Assembly: GCA_047638975.1 (NCBI GenBank)
Contig: JBLINB010000007.1
Span: forward strand, 1 to 52,177
From: JAPKEZ01 sp047638975
GTDB lineage: Bacteria > Planctomycetota > UBA1135
Length of the DNA: 52,177 nt
Reading direction: 5' to 3'
Every line of letters begins with the position of its first letter. Position 1 is the first letter of the stretch. The notes below the pieces were generated by a model that saw nothing but the letters and a program-made list of their open reading frames with translations, searched no databases and had not been told where the DNA came from. Made by a program: the position numbers and the translations under genes. Shown here piece by piece: positions 1 through 8,725 of this stretch.

Positions 1-291
1 ATCTCTGGCTTAGTTGCTGGTGGTGTTGCTACATTTGCTGTAGCTAATGCAGTTCCTGGTTCTAACGTAATCATTGGTTACTCTCTATCAGGTGCTGGTC
101 CGATCACTACTGCTTATGGTATAGCTGACATGACTCCACCAATAAGCACTTTTCCTACTCTCGTAGCTGATGTTTTCGGTGATGCAGTCTTCTCACCAAC
201 AGTGCCTGTTGGCGCAGCTGGTCTGACTCTGTACACACAAGGCCTGAATGCCGGCGTACTAACTAACTCTCTTGCAGAAACCGTTCTGTAA
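1..291 (+). CDS. 3' end of a secreted protein, C-terminal module
   Basis: Frame 1 is open from the window edge to TAA at 289-291, giving the last 96 residues. The fragment begins ISGLVAGGVATF and ends NSLAETVL. It is rich in small and hydrophobic residues, with a GYSLSGAGP core. I recognise this from memory as a C-terminal beta-rich module common on secreted Planctomycetota proteins; its function is not known to me. A strong terminator follows 20 bp downstream, so this is the last gene of its transcript. A decayed copy of the same module lies at 600-710. The catalytic or binding part, if any, is outside the window. Confidence 0.7.
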   Translation: MSGLVAGGVATFAVANAVPGSNVIIGYSLSGAGPITTAYGIADMTPPISTFPTLVADVFGDAVFSPTVPVGAAGLTLYTQGLNAGVLTNSLAETVL

Positions 292-310
292 TTTAGCTTA
301 GCTAACTTTA

Positions 311-348
311 GATTCTCCCTCCCGCAACGGGGGGAGAATCTTTTTTTT
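311..348 (+). terminator. Rho-independent terminator
   Basis: A perfect 9-bp stem, GATTCTCCC (311-319) with GGGAGAATC (332-340), is followed at once by a run of eight T (341-348). The inner CCG/CGG can extend the stem. It sits 20 bp after the stop of the gene ending at 291. Confidence 0.88.
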
Positions 349-361
349 ATGTAGTCACTGA

Positions 362-710
362 AATTACAAAATTCTAGTACAGTTCGGAAGATTTCAGCAC
401 CAACATCGTAATGTGCGTAACGCCATGGTGCTAGGCGTCAATGGCTCAACAATGCCAGGCGCAATGCTTGACTTTGACATGAACGATTACGGCGAAGCAT
501 TCAATGACATGGACGGCGTGCATGTTTCATCCGATGGCATCGCCTGGCATGCTGTACTCATTGGCTGGAACGGTGGCCTTGAGCATATTGATATCGGTCT
601 TTCGGCAGGTGGTCCTCCTCCGCCTCCAATATTGACGTACTCAATCGCTGGTTTAGTTGCTGGCCAGGTCGCTACATTTAAGTAATTCTCTCGCAGAAAC
701 CATTCTGTAA
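362..710 (+). pseudogene. Decayed paralogue of a secreted C-terminal-module protein
   Basis: An open frame from about 362 to TAA at 683-685 has no convincing start; GTG at 413 is the first usable one. It encodes a stretch with LDFDMNDYGEAFNDMDG, a proline run (PPPPP) and then SIAGLVAGQVATF. This matches the start of the module in the gene ending at 291, but here it runs into TAA. Just after, 684-710 reads NSLAETIL plus stop in another frame, the same ending as the upstream gene. About 75 residues between the two conserved ends are therefore missing. I read this as a truncated, internally deleted copy. There is no upstream promoter or RBS that I can support. Confidence 0.65.
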
Positions 711-722
711 GAGAGTGCTGCG

Positions 723-1433
723 TTAAAAGTGAAACGATACGGACAGCGTCGGTGATTTACTATCGAGTAAAATAAAACTCGTATCAATATCGCCGTAGCT
801 GTAAGTAATAATAGGGTGCAGCTTATCGCCGTCGTACATTAGGCGGCTCGACCAATCTTTGTTGATGCGGTAATTTAACCCGGCTGGTATTTGCCATAAG
901 TCTCCGGAAGGTGCGTAGCTGGCAGCGACGTAGGCACTAAGTCCTTTGGCAATGTTGTTGGCGACAGATAATATATATGCGTTGCCACTTACCTTGGATG
1001 AAGGCCATGCTGAGCTCGTGCCCACTGTTACTGCGGGGCGCCATCCGTCTGCTGCGATAAAACGCCAATTTACAACGGGTGAATAGCGATCGGATTCAGG
1101 CATGAATTCGATGCCGGCGCTAAGGTTCGGTAGTATCATTCGAGTTAATGAAAACTCGAGTGTTGCACGCGGCGAATTGTTATCTATCACCCAACGCGTA
1201 GTAAAAGCATTAGGCTTGTCTTGTATATCTCCTGCACCCCGCACGGGGGCACCTTCTCCGGGTCAGCCCACTCACAATGGAATAATGACCTCGTCGGCAT
1301 TGTAGCCATCAAGGTCATATGCTGCGGTCAGTGCTCCTTGAGCTTCCTCGACCATTGGCGTCGCGCAACTAGTGAATGCCTTCGCGCACACCACAAGGAA
1401 GAGAAACCTCGGCGATGTTGTTATTTTGATCAA
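723..1433 (-). pseudogene. Lipoprotein/beta-barrel gene interrupted by two in-frame TGA codons
   Basis: On the minus strand one frame runs from TTG at 1433 to TAA at 723, 236 codons, broken only by TGA at 1274-1272 and TGA at 1265-1263. Before the stops it encodes a good lipoprotein signal (MIKITTSPR, then FLFLVVCAKA and lipobox FTSC). After them come alternating beta-strands and a final SVSFHF, the C-terminal Phe typical of outer-membrane barrels. The start lies 65 bp inside the end of the upstream protease gene. Trp at both TGA sites would give PLWVGWPGEG, so two TGG-to-TGA changes would explain it. The 3' part alone has a possible GTG start at 1244 but no signal peptide. Function unknown. 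Confidence 0.6.
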
Positions 1434-3171
1434 GGACGAATGCCTGTAAAGTGAATTCTTTATTAGTGAAGCCCGCAGGAATCTGCATGCTTACCGTTGC
1501 CGCGCCGGCGCTGTTTAGCACTCCGCTGAAAGCGGAATAGTTTAACGATGCATTTAGTAAATCTAAACCAACGTTAATTATAGCGTTATGGGGCGCGCCA
1601 ATGCTGTATTCACCAGGCTGGCGTGAAACAAGAATTTGGAAAGTAGATCCGCCAAACCCAGAACCGTCAATGTTAAGAGACACGGTGTTTCCTGCAATCG
1701 GGGAGCTGTCTTGTGGATCTAAACTAAAGGTGCCACTTGGTAAATTAATGAAACCACGGCGTGACATGGACCAATGTAAGAACGGTGCATACTTGCCACC
1801 ATAAAGTTGCTGCTCAGCAGTCAATAACATATTAGCGGCGGACGCCATGTTAGTGTTGGAAGATTGCAAGCTCATAGCTTCAACAATGATGTTGTCGGCG
1901 ATTTCGCGGCCAACGGACATTCGGAAATCCCAGAGACCGGCTGACCAAATTTCTCCATCAGAGTGAACTTGATTGACTAAGCTGTTAGGGTAGTGCTTAT
2001 TACCATCGACACGGCGCAAGTAATGATATGGGCCATTGGTGTAAGAAACGGCGTCCCATTCGCCAACTAGGGCATCGTTATAGAAGCTCGCAGCGAAGTA
2101 ATCGCCATAGCCTTCGGACATTGCACCATTTTGGCCACTGCCGATGCTGCCTTGAACGTCGTAGTGAAGTGCATGGCCATATTCATGAATGATGATGTCG
2201 GCATCTTCGCCGTCGTCAACGCCGCCATAGCCGAACGTGATTTCGCGGCTCCCTGTACTGAACCATGAGTTGTCAGAGCTTGAGCCATTGACGTCTACTT
2301 TTTGTTGGCGGTTGTTCGCGTTGTTATGACCGATTGTTTGAAGGTAGTTCTGAAACTCAGTCATTGAGTAATAAACAACGACCTCTTCAAACTTGTTATT
2401 GTTACGTTGGTAATTAAAGTTTAATGAAGCTTCATTGGCACGACCGCTTGTCGGCGAAGTTGAGCAATGCGGGCCTTGCAAGTATCCGCTGCCGTCGAGG
2501 TCGCGAAGCGTTACGCTAAAGTATTCCGAACTAGGAATAGAATTGTTAGAATCATTTGAGTCGTTAAAGCTGTGGTTGTTCGCTGTTTGGACTGGATTGG
2601 GGTCGAACACCATGCCAGTGCCGTTGGCGACAGGTGCGCAACAAGTTAAACGCAAATCTTGAACTTCGATCACCGCACCAGTTTGGGCATCGATTAAAAT
2701 ATCTTCTTCCCATCGGCCATCACCATCGACATGCAAGCGCACTTCGTAAATCAAAGATTTGTTGTGCCACATGAGGCGACTCGATTCAGGGAGACGCGTT
2801 CCGGCGTGTGGCACGTTACCTTTTATCAGCAACGATTCTGTATCTTCAACAGCAGCGCGTGCATTCAGGGCAATTGCTGTCGCCTGGTCAGCGCTAATCG
2901 CCGCCTCGGCTTGCAATTTAGAATAATCAGAATCAACGGCCAACACCATGGTGGTGCCGTCGTGAAATTCGAGAACCTTGATCGCTTCGCCACGAATAGG
3001 GACACCATCGATGTGCCGCGCGTAAAGCGTACGGTTTGCGGTTTGAGAGTGACCAAGCGAGCTAGTCAGCACCGCGGTGCCATTAAGGTTGTGGTCAACT
3101 AGATAAGCATCGGCTAAATCTTGCGATTGCACTGATGCCTGAATGAGGAGGGGAAGAAGTAAGCTAAGCAT
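1369..3171 (-). CDS. Secreted M36 (fungalysin)-like zinc metalloprotease
   Basis: A 600-residue exported protein begins MLSLLLPLLIQAS, a short signal peptide. Residues about 20-170 look like the FTP/PepSY pro-region of gluzincins. The zinc site is H329-E-Y-G-H333, and the third ligand is the Glu of MSEGYGD at about 353; this layout fits M36 and related gluzincin peptidases. Residues about 490-600 form a beta-rich C-terminal module like that on the beta-propeller protein at 17868-19250. The 5' end is 9 bp from the stop of pckA on the same strand; it shares no obvious function with it. The last 65 bp overlap the start of the interrupted lipoprotein gene. Extracellular proteolysis is likely; the substrate is unknown. 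Confidence 0.85.
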   Translation of the reverse strand: MLSLLLPLLIQASVQSQDLADAYLVDHNLNGTAVLTSSLGHSQTANRTLYARHIDGVPIRGEAIKVLEFHDGTTMVLAVDSDYSKLQAEAAISADQATAIALNARAAVEDTESLLIKGNVPHAGTRLPESSRLMWHNKSLIYEVRLHVDGDGRWEEDILIDAQTGAVIEVQDLRLTCCAPVANGTGMVFDPNPVQTANNHSFNDSNDSNNSIPSSEYFSVTLRDLDGSGYLQGPHCSTSPTSGRANEASLNFNYQRNNNKFEEVVVYYSMTEFQNYLQTIGHNNANNRQQKVDVNGSSSDNSWFSTGSREITFGYGGVDDGEDADIIIHEYGHALHYDVQGSIGSGQNGAMSEGYGDYFAASFYNDALVGEWDAVSYTNGPYHYLRRVDGNKHYPNSLVNQVHSDGEIWSAGLWDFRMSVGREIADNIIVEAMSLQSSNTNMASAANMLLTAEQQLYGGKYAPFLHWSMSRRGFINLPSGTFSLDPQDSSPIAGNTVSLNIDGSGFGGSTFQILVSRQPGEYSIGAPHNAIINVGLDLLNASLNYSAFSGVLNSAGAATVSMQIPAGFTNKEFTLQAFVLDQNNNIAEVSLPCGVREGIH

Positions 3172-3180
3172 AAGTATAGC

Positions 3181-4866
3181 TTAGCATATATCTTGCATCA
3201 CGGAGGCAATCCCTAGCTCGGCAAAGTTCTTCTTCTCGTAGTTGTCTTGGAACATCGCAACTAGTTTTTTGGCGGCTACATCGTAAGCCTCTTTATCTTG
3301 CCAAGTATTACGCGGATTTAGTATTTCGCTTGGCACACCAGGGCATTCGGTAGGCATGGTCAATCCTAAGATTGGATGCGTTTCGGTAGGTACGTTATCA
3401 AGCTTGCCGTAGAGCGCGGCATCAAGTAGCGCCCGTGTGTGACCAATGCTAATGCGTTTGCCAACACCGTAAGCGCCGCCACCCCAACCGGTATTTAATA
3501 AGATGCAACGTGTTTCGTGCTGCTCCATTTTTTCGGCGAGTAGGCGTGCATAAACACTTGGATGTTGCGACATAAATGGCGCACCGTAGCAAGCGCTAAA
3601 TGCGGCGATTGGTTCGGTGATACCCACTTCGGTGCCAGCTAATTTAGCCGTGAAGCCGCTAACAAAGTGATACATCACTTCTTTTGTCGACAGGATAGAA
3701 ACGGGTGGTAGCACTCCGAAAGCATCGGCAGTTAGCAATACAATCGTTTGCGGATGTGGCCCCTTTGCGCCTTCCGCAACGTTTGGGTTTGCCTCTAGAG
3801 GGTAAGAGAAACGCGTGTTTTCAGTAACGGAGTTATCGCTTAAGTCGAGCTCTTGCGGATCGCAGTCGCTCATTGCTTTGCCAGGTAGTGGCGGTACGTT
3901 TTCGATGATAGTACCGGGCATAGATAATGCCGCGGCAATAACCGGCTCGTCGTCTTTATTAAGATCGATGAGTTTGGCATAGCATCCGCCTTCGAGGTTT
4001 GAGATACCAATGCTCGTCCAGGCGTGCTCGTCGTCGCCGATCAGTTGGCGGTTGGCGTCGGCAGACAGGGTAGTCTTGCCAGTGCCGGAAAGCCCGAATA
4101 GAATCGCGCCGTCGCCATCAGGGCCAACGTTAGCCGAACAGTGCATACCCATGTCGCCCATTTCTGGGAGCAGGTAGTTCATTACGGTGAACATTGATTT
4201 TTTAACGACACCGCAGTAATCGGCGCGGCCCAACACGAGTACGATTTTATTTTTAAAGTCGAGACAAGCGAGGCGTGTACCAGGAGTACCGTCGCGTTCA
4301 GGGTCGCAATGGAACGAAGGTACGTTGAGCATCGTCCAGCGTTTTGCATCTTCGTCGCTTACTCCTTCGATGCCGTGCATGAACATGTTGTGGCAGAAGA
4401 AACTGTGCGCTGCGTATTCAGATACCAAACGGTAAGGACGCGCGTATGACGGATCGCTACCGGCGTAAACATCTTTGACGTAAAGGTGCTTTTTGCGCGC
4501 GTTAAGGTGAGCGACGACGCGTGCAGTTAGGGCTTCGAACTTTGCAGGATCGAACTTTTGGAAATCGGGCTTCCACCAAACCTTTTCGTCTAGCTCTGGC
4601 CAAGCCACACCAAACGTGTCTTTAACTGGACGCCCGGTGCATGTTGGATCGGTGTAGTAAACCAAAGGGCCGTTTACGCCAAGCTTGGTTGCAAAAGCCT
4701 TTTGCGCATTATCGTCGCCATCGAGGCTGACGCGTCCGCGATCGTTAGCAATGGCCTCGCTGAAAAGCTCTTCTTTGCTAAGGTTGTGGCGGTATTCTAA
4801 GTTGCGGAGGCCGAAGTTAGATTCGAGCTGCTGCGCAAGTGACGTGTTTTGTGTGGTTTCACTCAT
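3181..4866 (-). CDS. pckA: ATP-dependent phosphoenolpyruvate carboxykinase
   Basis: This 561-residue protein converts oxaloacetate and ATP to PEP, CO2 and ADP, the entry step of gluconeogenesis from TCA intermediates. The kinase P-loop GLSGTGKTT lies at 258-266, followed by the metal-binding IGDDEHAW segment at about 276-283. The substrate Arg/Lys region precedes it, and NTRFSYPL and the GWGGGAYGVGKR segment match the ATP-type enzyme family. Length is close to the bacterial norm (about 540). The start at 4866 is in a divergent region shared with the thiolase at 4943, with a perfect 12-bp palindrome just upstream of the ATG. A gluconeogenic role fits the acetyl-CoA genes on either side. Confidence 0.95.
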   Translation of the reverse strand: MSETTQNTSLAQQLESNFGLRNLEYRHNLSKEELFSEAIANDRGRVSLDGDDNAQKAFATKLGVNGPLVYYTDPTCTGRPVKDTFGVAWPELDEKVWWKPDFQKFDPAKFEALTARVVAHLNARKKHLYVKDVYAGSDPSYARPYRLVSEYAAHSFFCHNMFMHGIEGVSDEDAKRWTMLNVPSFHCDPERDGTPGTRLACLDFKNKIVLVLGRADYCGVVKKSMFTVMNYLLPEMGDMGMHCSANVGPDGDGAILFGLSGTGKTTLSADANRQLIGDDEHAWTSIGISNLEGGCYAKLIDLNKDDEPVIAAALSMPGTIIENVPPLPGKAMSDCDPQELDLSDNSVTENTRFSYPLEANPNVAEGAKGPHPQTIVLLTADAFGVLPPVSILSTKEVMYHFVSGFTAKLAGTEVGITEPIAAFSACYGAPFMSQHPSVYARLLAEKMEQHETRCILLNTGWGGGAYGVGKRISIGHTRALLDAALYGKLDNVPTETHPILGLTMPTECPGVPSEILNPRNTWQDKEAYDVAAKKLVAMFQDNYEKKNFAELGIASVMQDIC

Positions 4867-4874
4867 TGTTGGTG

Positions 4875-4886
4875 GGCAGTACTGCC
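4875..4886. promoter_or_regulatory. 12-bp palindrome in the pckA leader
   Basis: GGCAGTACTGCC is a perfect palindrome centred 14 bp upstream of the pckA ATG, in the 76-bp divergent gap between pckA and the thiolase operon. Its place over the ribosome-binding region suggests an operator, but no regulator is identified. Confidence 0.3.
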
Positions 4887-4942
4887 TGGGGGCGAATATT
4901 TTACTCTCATTATGTGTAGTTTAGTTATCATGATAAGCCAAA

Positions 4943-6133
4943 ATGTCAGAAGTCCCCATTGTCATTGTTAGTGCGGTTCGAACTCCTATAGGACGGTTCG
5001 GCGGCGGTTTTTCGAATGTTCCGGCCACCGAATTGGCTACATTCGCTACTAAGCATGCGCTTTCTGAGGCAGGATTATCTCCAGAAGATGTCGACACTGT
5101 CATTTTAGGTATGGCGCGGCAAGCAGGAGCGCGTCCAAATCCGGCGCGTCAAGTGGCTTGGCATAGTGGTATTCCCGAGTCTTCTACGGCATTTACAACC
5201 AATATGGCTTGTGCTTCTGGTCTGAAGACGCTGGAGCAAGCAGCCGACGATATTCGTCTGGGTCGTGTAAAGATCGCGGTGGCAGGCGGCATGGAGAACA
5301 TGTCGATGGTTCCGCACATGCTTGACCGTATGCGCGATGGTTACCGCTTAGGCGATGCCAAAATCATTGACGGCATGTACCGCGATGGTTTTCTATGCCC
5401 ATTATCCGATATGTTGATGGGTGCAACCGCCGAGTTACTGGCTACCGAGCGCAATATAATGCGCGCCGAGCAAGATCAGTTCGCCTTAGATTCTCAGCAA
5501 AAGGCCGCCGCCGCTTGGGACGCTGGGTATTTCGACTCGCAAATTGCGCCGGTCACCGTTAAGTCGCGTAAAGGCGAGGTAGTGATTGACCGCGACGAGC
5601 ATATGCGTCCGCAAACTACGCTTGAGGGCTTGGCTAAATTGCCGGCGGTGTTTGCTGAAGAGCACGGCACTGTTACTCCGGGCAATGCTTCGGGTATTAC
5701 CGATGGTGCAGCGGTGTTGGTGCTGATGTCGGCTGATGAGGCCGAACGTCGTGGTATTACGCCAATGGCCGAGTTCTTGGATAGTCAAACTGCTGGTACC
5801 GATCCTAAACGGATGGGTCTTGGCCCGGTGCCGGCGACGGCGCAGTTGTTCGAACGCAATGGTTGGTCCTTTGACGACTTTGGCTTGTTCGAGCTCAACG
5901 AAGCTTTTGCTGCTCAGGCGATATCTTGTTTACAAGAAATGCCTATCGATAGGTCGTTGCTAAACGTAAACGGTGGTGCGATCGCACTTGGGCATCCCAT
6001 CGGATGTACAGGCGCACGTATCGTAGTCACTTTGTTGCATGAGATGCAACGCCGCAAGGTCGATATGGGCCTTGCTTCACTCTGTGTTAGCGGTGGTCTT
6101 GGTATCACTGGCGCATTCAAATTAATAAAATGA
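4943..6133 (+). CDS. Acetyl-CoA acetyltransferase (thiolase family)
   Basis: A 396-residue thiolase that condenses or cleaves acetoacetyl-CoA or longer 3-ketoacyl-CoA. The nucleophilic Cys is C90 in NMACASGLKT. The C-terminal half has NEAFAAQ, the His motif GHPIGCTGAR, and the second catalytic Cys in CVSGG. There is no signal peptide, so it is cytosolic. The ATG at 4943 heads a tight nine-gene plus-strand run that ends at 14066, and its last 4 bp overlap the next gene (ATGA). A second thiolase lies at 8726. The two are diverged and may differ in chain length; which is biosynthetic and which degradative cannot be told from sequence alone. Confidence 0.92.
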   Translation: MSEVPIVIVSAVRTPIGRFGGGFSNVPATELATFATKHALSEAGLSPEDVDTVILGMARQAGARPNPARQVAWHSGIPESSTAFTTNMACASGLKTLEQAADDIRLGRVKIAVAGGMENMSMVPHMLDRMRDGYRLGDAKIIDGMYRDGFLCPLSDMLMGATAELLATERNIMRAEQDQFALDSQQKAAAAWDAGYFDSQIAPVTVKSRKGEVVIDRDEHMRPQTTLEGLAKLPAVFAEEHGTVTPGNASGITDGAAVLVLMSADEAERRGITPMAEFLDSQTAGTDPKRMGLGPVPATAQLFERNGWSFDDFGLFELNEAFAAQAISCLQEMPIDRSLLNVNGGAIALGHPIGCTGARIVVTLLHEMQRRKVDMGLASLCVSGGLGITGAFKLIK

Positions 6134-7404
6134 AACTTTTAAGCCTAATAATTTCTCCATTGCTACTTCTTGCATGCGACGACGTGCCTGCACAGCAAAC
6201 ACCTCTAGCGCTTGTACCGGCGCCTGTCCAGACAGTGCAGACAGTGCAGCAGCCGGTAAGTGGTCCTCATCACTTCGAAGACGCTACTATTGTTAGTGAC
6301 GAGCAGCTCAAGAATTACTACATCGAAATGGACTGTACTATTGATGGCGAAGCTATCGGCACTATGACTTTCGAATTGTGGTCTGAGGCGGCACCGATCG
6401 CAGTGCGTAACTATCTACGCTATGCCGACGAAGGCTTGTACAACAATCGTAAATACCATCGTGTATTGCGCGATTTTATGATTCAAGGTGGGTCATCGGA
6501 TAACAGTGCGGCAGGCAAAGGCGTTCATGGTAACGTCAAGGCAGAATTCTCTACCGATAAAGAGCGCCGCCACCGTTACGGAGTATTGTCAATGGCACGC
6601 GGCGGTAGCCCTGATTCTGCGTCAAGCCAGTTCTTTGTTATCACAGATAGCTACAGCCCTTCAGTGAAGGGACTTGATGGTAAGTACACTTCATTTGGTA
6701 TCATGGTTAATGGTGTTGCAACTCTTGAAAAGATTGCAGATATAAAAACCACATCTAACCCACGCGGTGAGCCATCTAACCCGACTCGTGCAGCGGTAGT
6801 CACCGAATGTCGCGTCGTCGAAGGTGTCGTGCCTAAGTTTGCTGAAATTGTGCGTCGTCCACTCGCTGATATCGGCGACGAGCCAGAGTACATTCGTATT
6901 CAGCATATTTTGATTTCGTTTACGGGTACACGTACTTCAGCGACACGTACTAAAGAAGAGGCTGAGGCTTTAGCTGCCGAAGTTCTTAAGCGCGCACAAA
7001 GCGGCGAAGATTTTGCTTCGTTGGTAATGGAGTTTACCGATGACCCAGGCGGCAAAGATGCCACGCCAAAGGGTGCTTACGCAATGTTAAATACGGGCCG
7101 CCATAATGACGAAGCGGAAGAAGCTGCAGCGGCAATCCAGGCCGAAGCCCAAGAGTTGCAAACAGTATTGATGGCGCAAGTTAAAGCTGAAGAACTTACT
7201 CTTGATCAAGCACAGGCCAAGTTCGAAGAGTCCGCTAAAGGTCTACGCGCGCGCTTGTCAGCCATCCAATGGTTCCAACGCGGGCAAATGGTTCCGGGTT
7301 TCGGCAACATTGGTTTCAAACTACAAGTCGGCGAAATCGGCATTTCAAATTTCAATAAAACAGACAGTCCATTCGGCTGGCACATCATCAAACGTTACGA
7401 GTAA
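6130..7404 (+). CDS. Lipoprotein peptidyl-prolyl isomerase, cyclophilin-parvulin fusion
   Basis: A 424-residue protein has a lipoprotein signal (lipobox LLAC, Cys16) and two different PPIase folds. Residues about 60-230 are a cyclophilin, with FMIQGG, a GVLSMAR segment and SSQFF. Residues about 250-424 are a parvulin rotamase, starting with IRIQHILI and FASLVMEFTDDPGG and ending with SPFGWHIIKR. The parvulin domain is split by some 65 residues of Ala/Glu/Gln-rich helix between its two halves. It probably helps fold exported proteins while anchored to a membrane. It is translationally coupled to the thiolase and followed 5 bp later by a second, cytosolic cyclophilin. Its presence in an acyl-CoA operon is unexplained. 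Confidence 0.88.
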   Translation: MKLLSLIISPLLLLACDDVPAQQTPLALVPAPVQTVQTVQQPVSGPHHFEDATIVSDEQLKNYYIEMDCTIDGEAIGTMTFELWSEAAPIAVRNYLRYADEGLYNNRKYHRVLRDFMIQGGSSDNSAAGKGVHGNVKAEFSTDKERRHRYGVLSMARGGSPDSASSQFFVITDSYSPSVKGLDGKYTSFGIMVNGVATLEKIADIKTTSNPRGEPSNPTRAAVVTECRVVEGVVPKFAEIVRRPLADIGDEPEYIRIQHILISFTGTRTSATRTKEEAEALAAEVLKRAQSGEDFASLVMEFTDDPGGKDATPKGAYAMLNTGRHNDEAEEAAAAIQAEAQELQTVLMAQVKAEELTLDQAQAKFEESAKGLRARLSAIQWFQRGQMVPGFGNIGFKLQVGEIGISNFNKTDSPFGWHIIKRYE

Positions 7405-7409
7405 TAAAC

Positions 7410-7916
7410 ATGACTTCAACCACACAAACATTAGTCGACATGACCGTTTCTGTCGACGGCAAAACAGTAGGCACCATGACTTTCGAGTTCTGGGAAAACC
7501 TAGCTCCTGTTACTGTAAAAAACTTTTTGCAGTACGTTAACGACGGCTTCTACAACGGTAAAACTTTTCACCGCGTAATACCAGGTTTCATGATTCAAGG
7601 CGGATGCCCTGATGGTACCGGTATGGGATCGGGTCCAAACGGTAATATCAAAGGCGAATTTACTGCTGATAAAGAGTACTCGCATAAGCGCGGAGTGCTG
7701 TCAATGGCGCGTTCGCAAAATCCTGATTCTGCAAGTTGCCAGTTCTTTGTATGCCACGGTGATGCAGAGTTCTTAGATAATCAATACGCAGCGTTTGGCA
7801 AGTTAATTGCGGGTGAAGAAGCACTTGATGCGACTGCTGCTGTGCAAACTTTACCTGGCGATAAGCCAACACAGCCATGTGTCATTGAAAGCATGGTTGC
7901 TCGTACCGAGGGTTAA
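7410..7916 (+). CDS. Peptidyl-prolyl cis-trans isomerase, cyclophilin type
   Basis: A 168-residue single-domain cyclophilin without signal peptide. FHRVIPGFMIQGG carries the catalytic Arg, and RGVLSMAR, SASCQFFVC and FLDNQYAAFGK are in the normal order. Length is that of bacterial PpiB. It assists folding by proline isomerisation in the cytosol. It lies 5 bp after the lipoprotein isomerase and 2 bp before the enoyl-CoA hydratase, so the three are surely cotranscribed. The cyclophilin half of the upstream gene is its closest relative here, which suggests a local duplication followed by fusion. Confidence 0.93.
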   Translation: MTSTTQTLVDMTVSVDGKTVGTMTFEFWENLAPVTVKNFLQYVNDGFYNGKTFHRVIPGFMIQGGCPDGTGMGSGPNGNIKGEFTADKEYSHKRGVLSMARSQNPDSASCQFFVCHGDAEFLDNQYAAFGKLIAGEEALDATAAVQTLPGDKPTQPCVIESMVARTEG

Positions 7917-7918
7917 TC

Positions 7919-8713
7919 ATGGCTGACGAAAGTTACAATAGTCTCGAGCTCGAAGTCGATGATAACGGCATTGCATGGGTAAGCATCTCGCGTGAATCAG
8001 CAATGAATGCGTTGAATGCCGAAGTACTGCAAGAACTTAATGAAGGCTTGCCAGAGCTGTTCGAATACGAAGATGTTAAGGCAATCGTGATCACTGGCGC
8101 TGGCGATAAAGCTTTTGTTGCTGGTGCAGACATTTCCGAATTTGTCGGTATGTCGGCGCTCGAAGCAAAGGGCTTGTCACAAGCAGGGCAAGAAGTTTTC
8201 TCGATGATCGAAGCAGCACCGGTACCGGTGATTGCGATGATTAACGGCTTCGCTTTAGGCGGAGGCCTCGAGTTGGCTATGGCTTGTCACTTACGCGTGG
8301 CAGTCGAAGGGGCAATGCTAGGTTTGCCAGAAGTAAGTCTAGGGTTAATCCCTGGCTTTGGCGGCACGCAACGTCTTTCACGTTTAGCATCACCAGGTGT
8401 GGCGCGCGAATGGGTGCTAACTGGCGATATGTACACTGCCGAACAAGCTATGCAAGTTGGCGTAGTGAATAAGGTAGCCAGTGCTGCCGACTTAAAAGAA
8501 GTTACAATCAAGTTGGCGTCCACTATTATTAAGCGCGGGCCTATTGCAGTAAATGCAGCGCTCGACGTAATCCGTCGCGGCCTAGAAGTAGGTCAAAGCG
8601 AAGGTGAGAATCTCGAGTCAGATGCGTTCGGTTTGTTGTTCACTACTAAAGATCAAGCTGAAGGCGCTGCCGCTTTCCTTGAAAAACGTAAGCCAAATTT
8701 CAGCGGCGAATAG
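7919..8713 (+). CDS. Enoyl-CoA hydratase/isomerase (crotonase family)
   Basis: A 264-residue crotonase that hydrates trans-2-enoyl-CoA to 3-hydroxyacyl-CoA. The CoA-binding VAGADISEF lies at about 67-75. The oxyanion-hole segment ALGGGLELAMAC contains Glu118, and LPEVSLGLIPGFGGTQRL contains Glu138; these are the two catalytic acids of true hydratases. It stands between a cyclophilin and a thiolase (12 bp to the next start). Crotonyl-CoA made by the glutaryl-CoA dehydrogenase at 49598 would be a natural substrate, though the two genes are 41 kb apart. A 3-hydroxyacyl-CoA dehydrogenase is not present in the window. Confidence 0.92.
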   Translation: MADESYNSLELEVDDNGIAWVSISRESAMNALNAEVLQELNEGLPELFEYEDVKAIVITGAGDKAFVAGADISEFVGMSALEAKGLSQAGQEVFSMIEAAPVPVIAMINGFALGGGLELAMACHLRVAVEGAMLGLPEVSLGLIPGFGGTQRLSRLASPGVAREWVLTGDMYTAEQAMQVGVVNKVASAADLKEVTIKLASTIIKRGPIAVNAALDVIRRGLEVGQSEGENLESDAFGLLFTTKDQAEGAAAFLEKRKPNFSGE

Positions 8714-8725
8714 TCGTTTAAGTAA

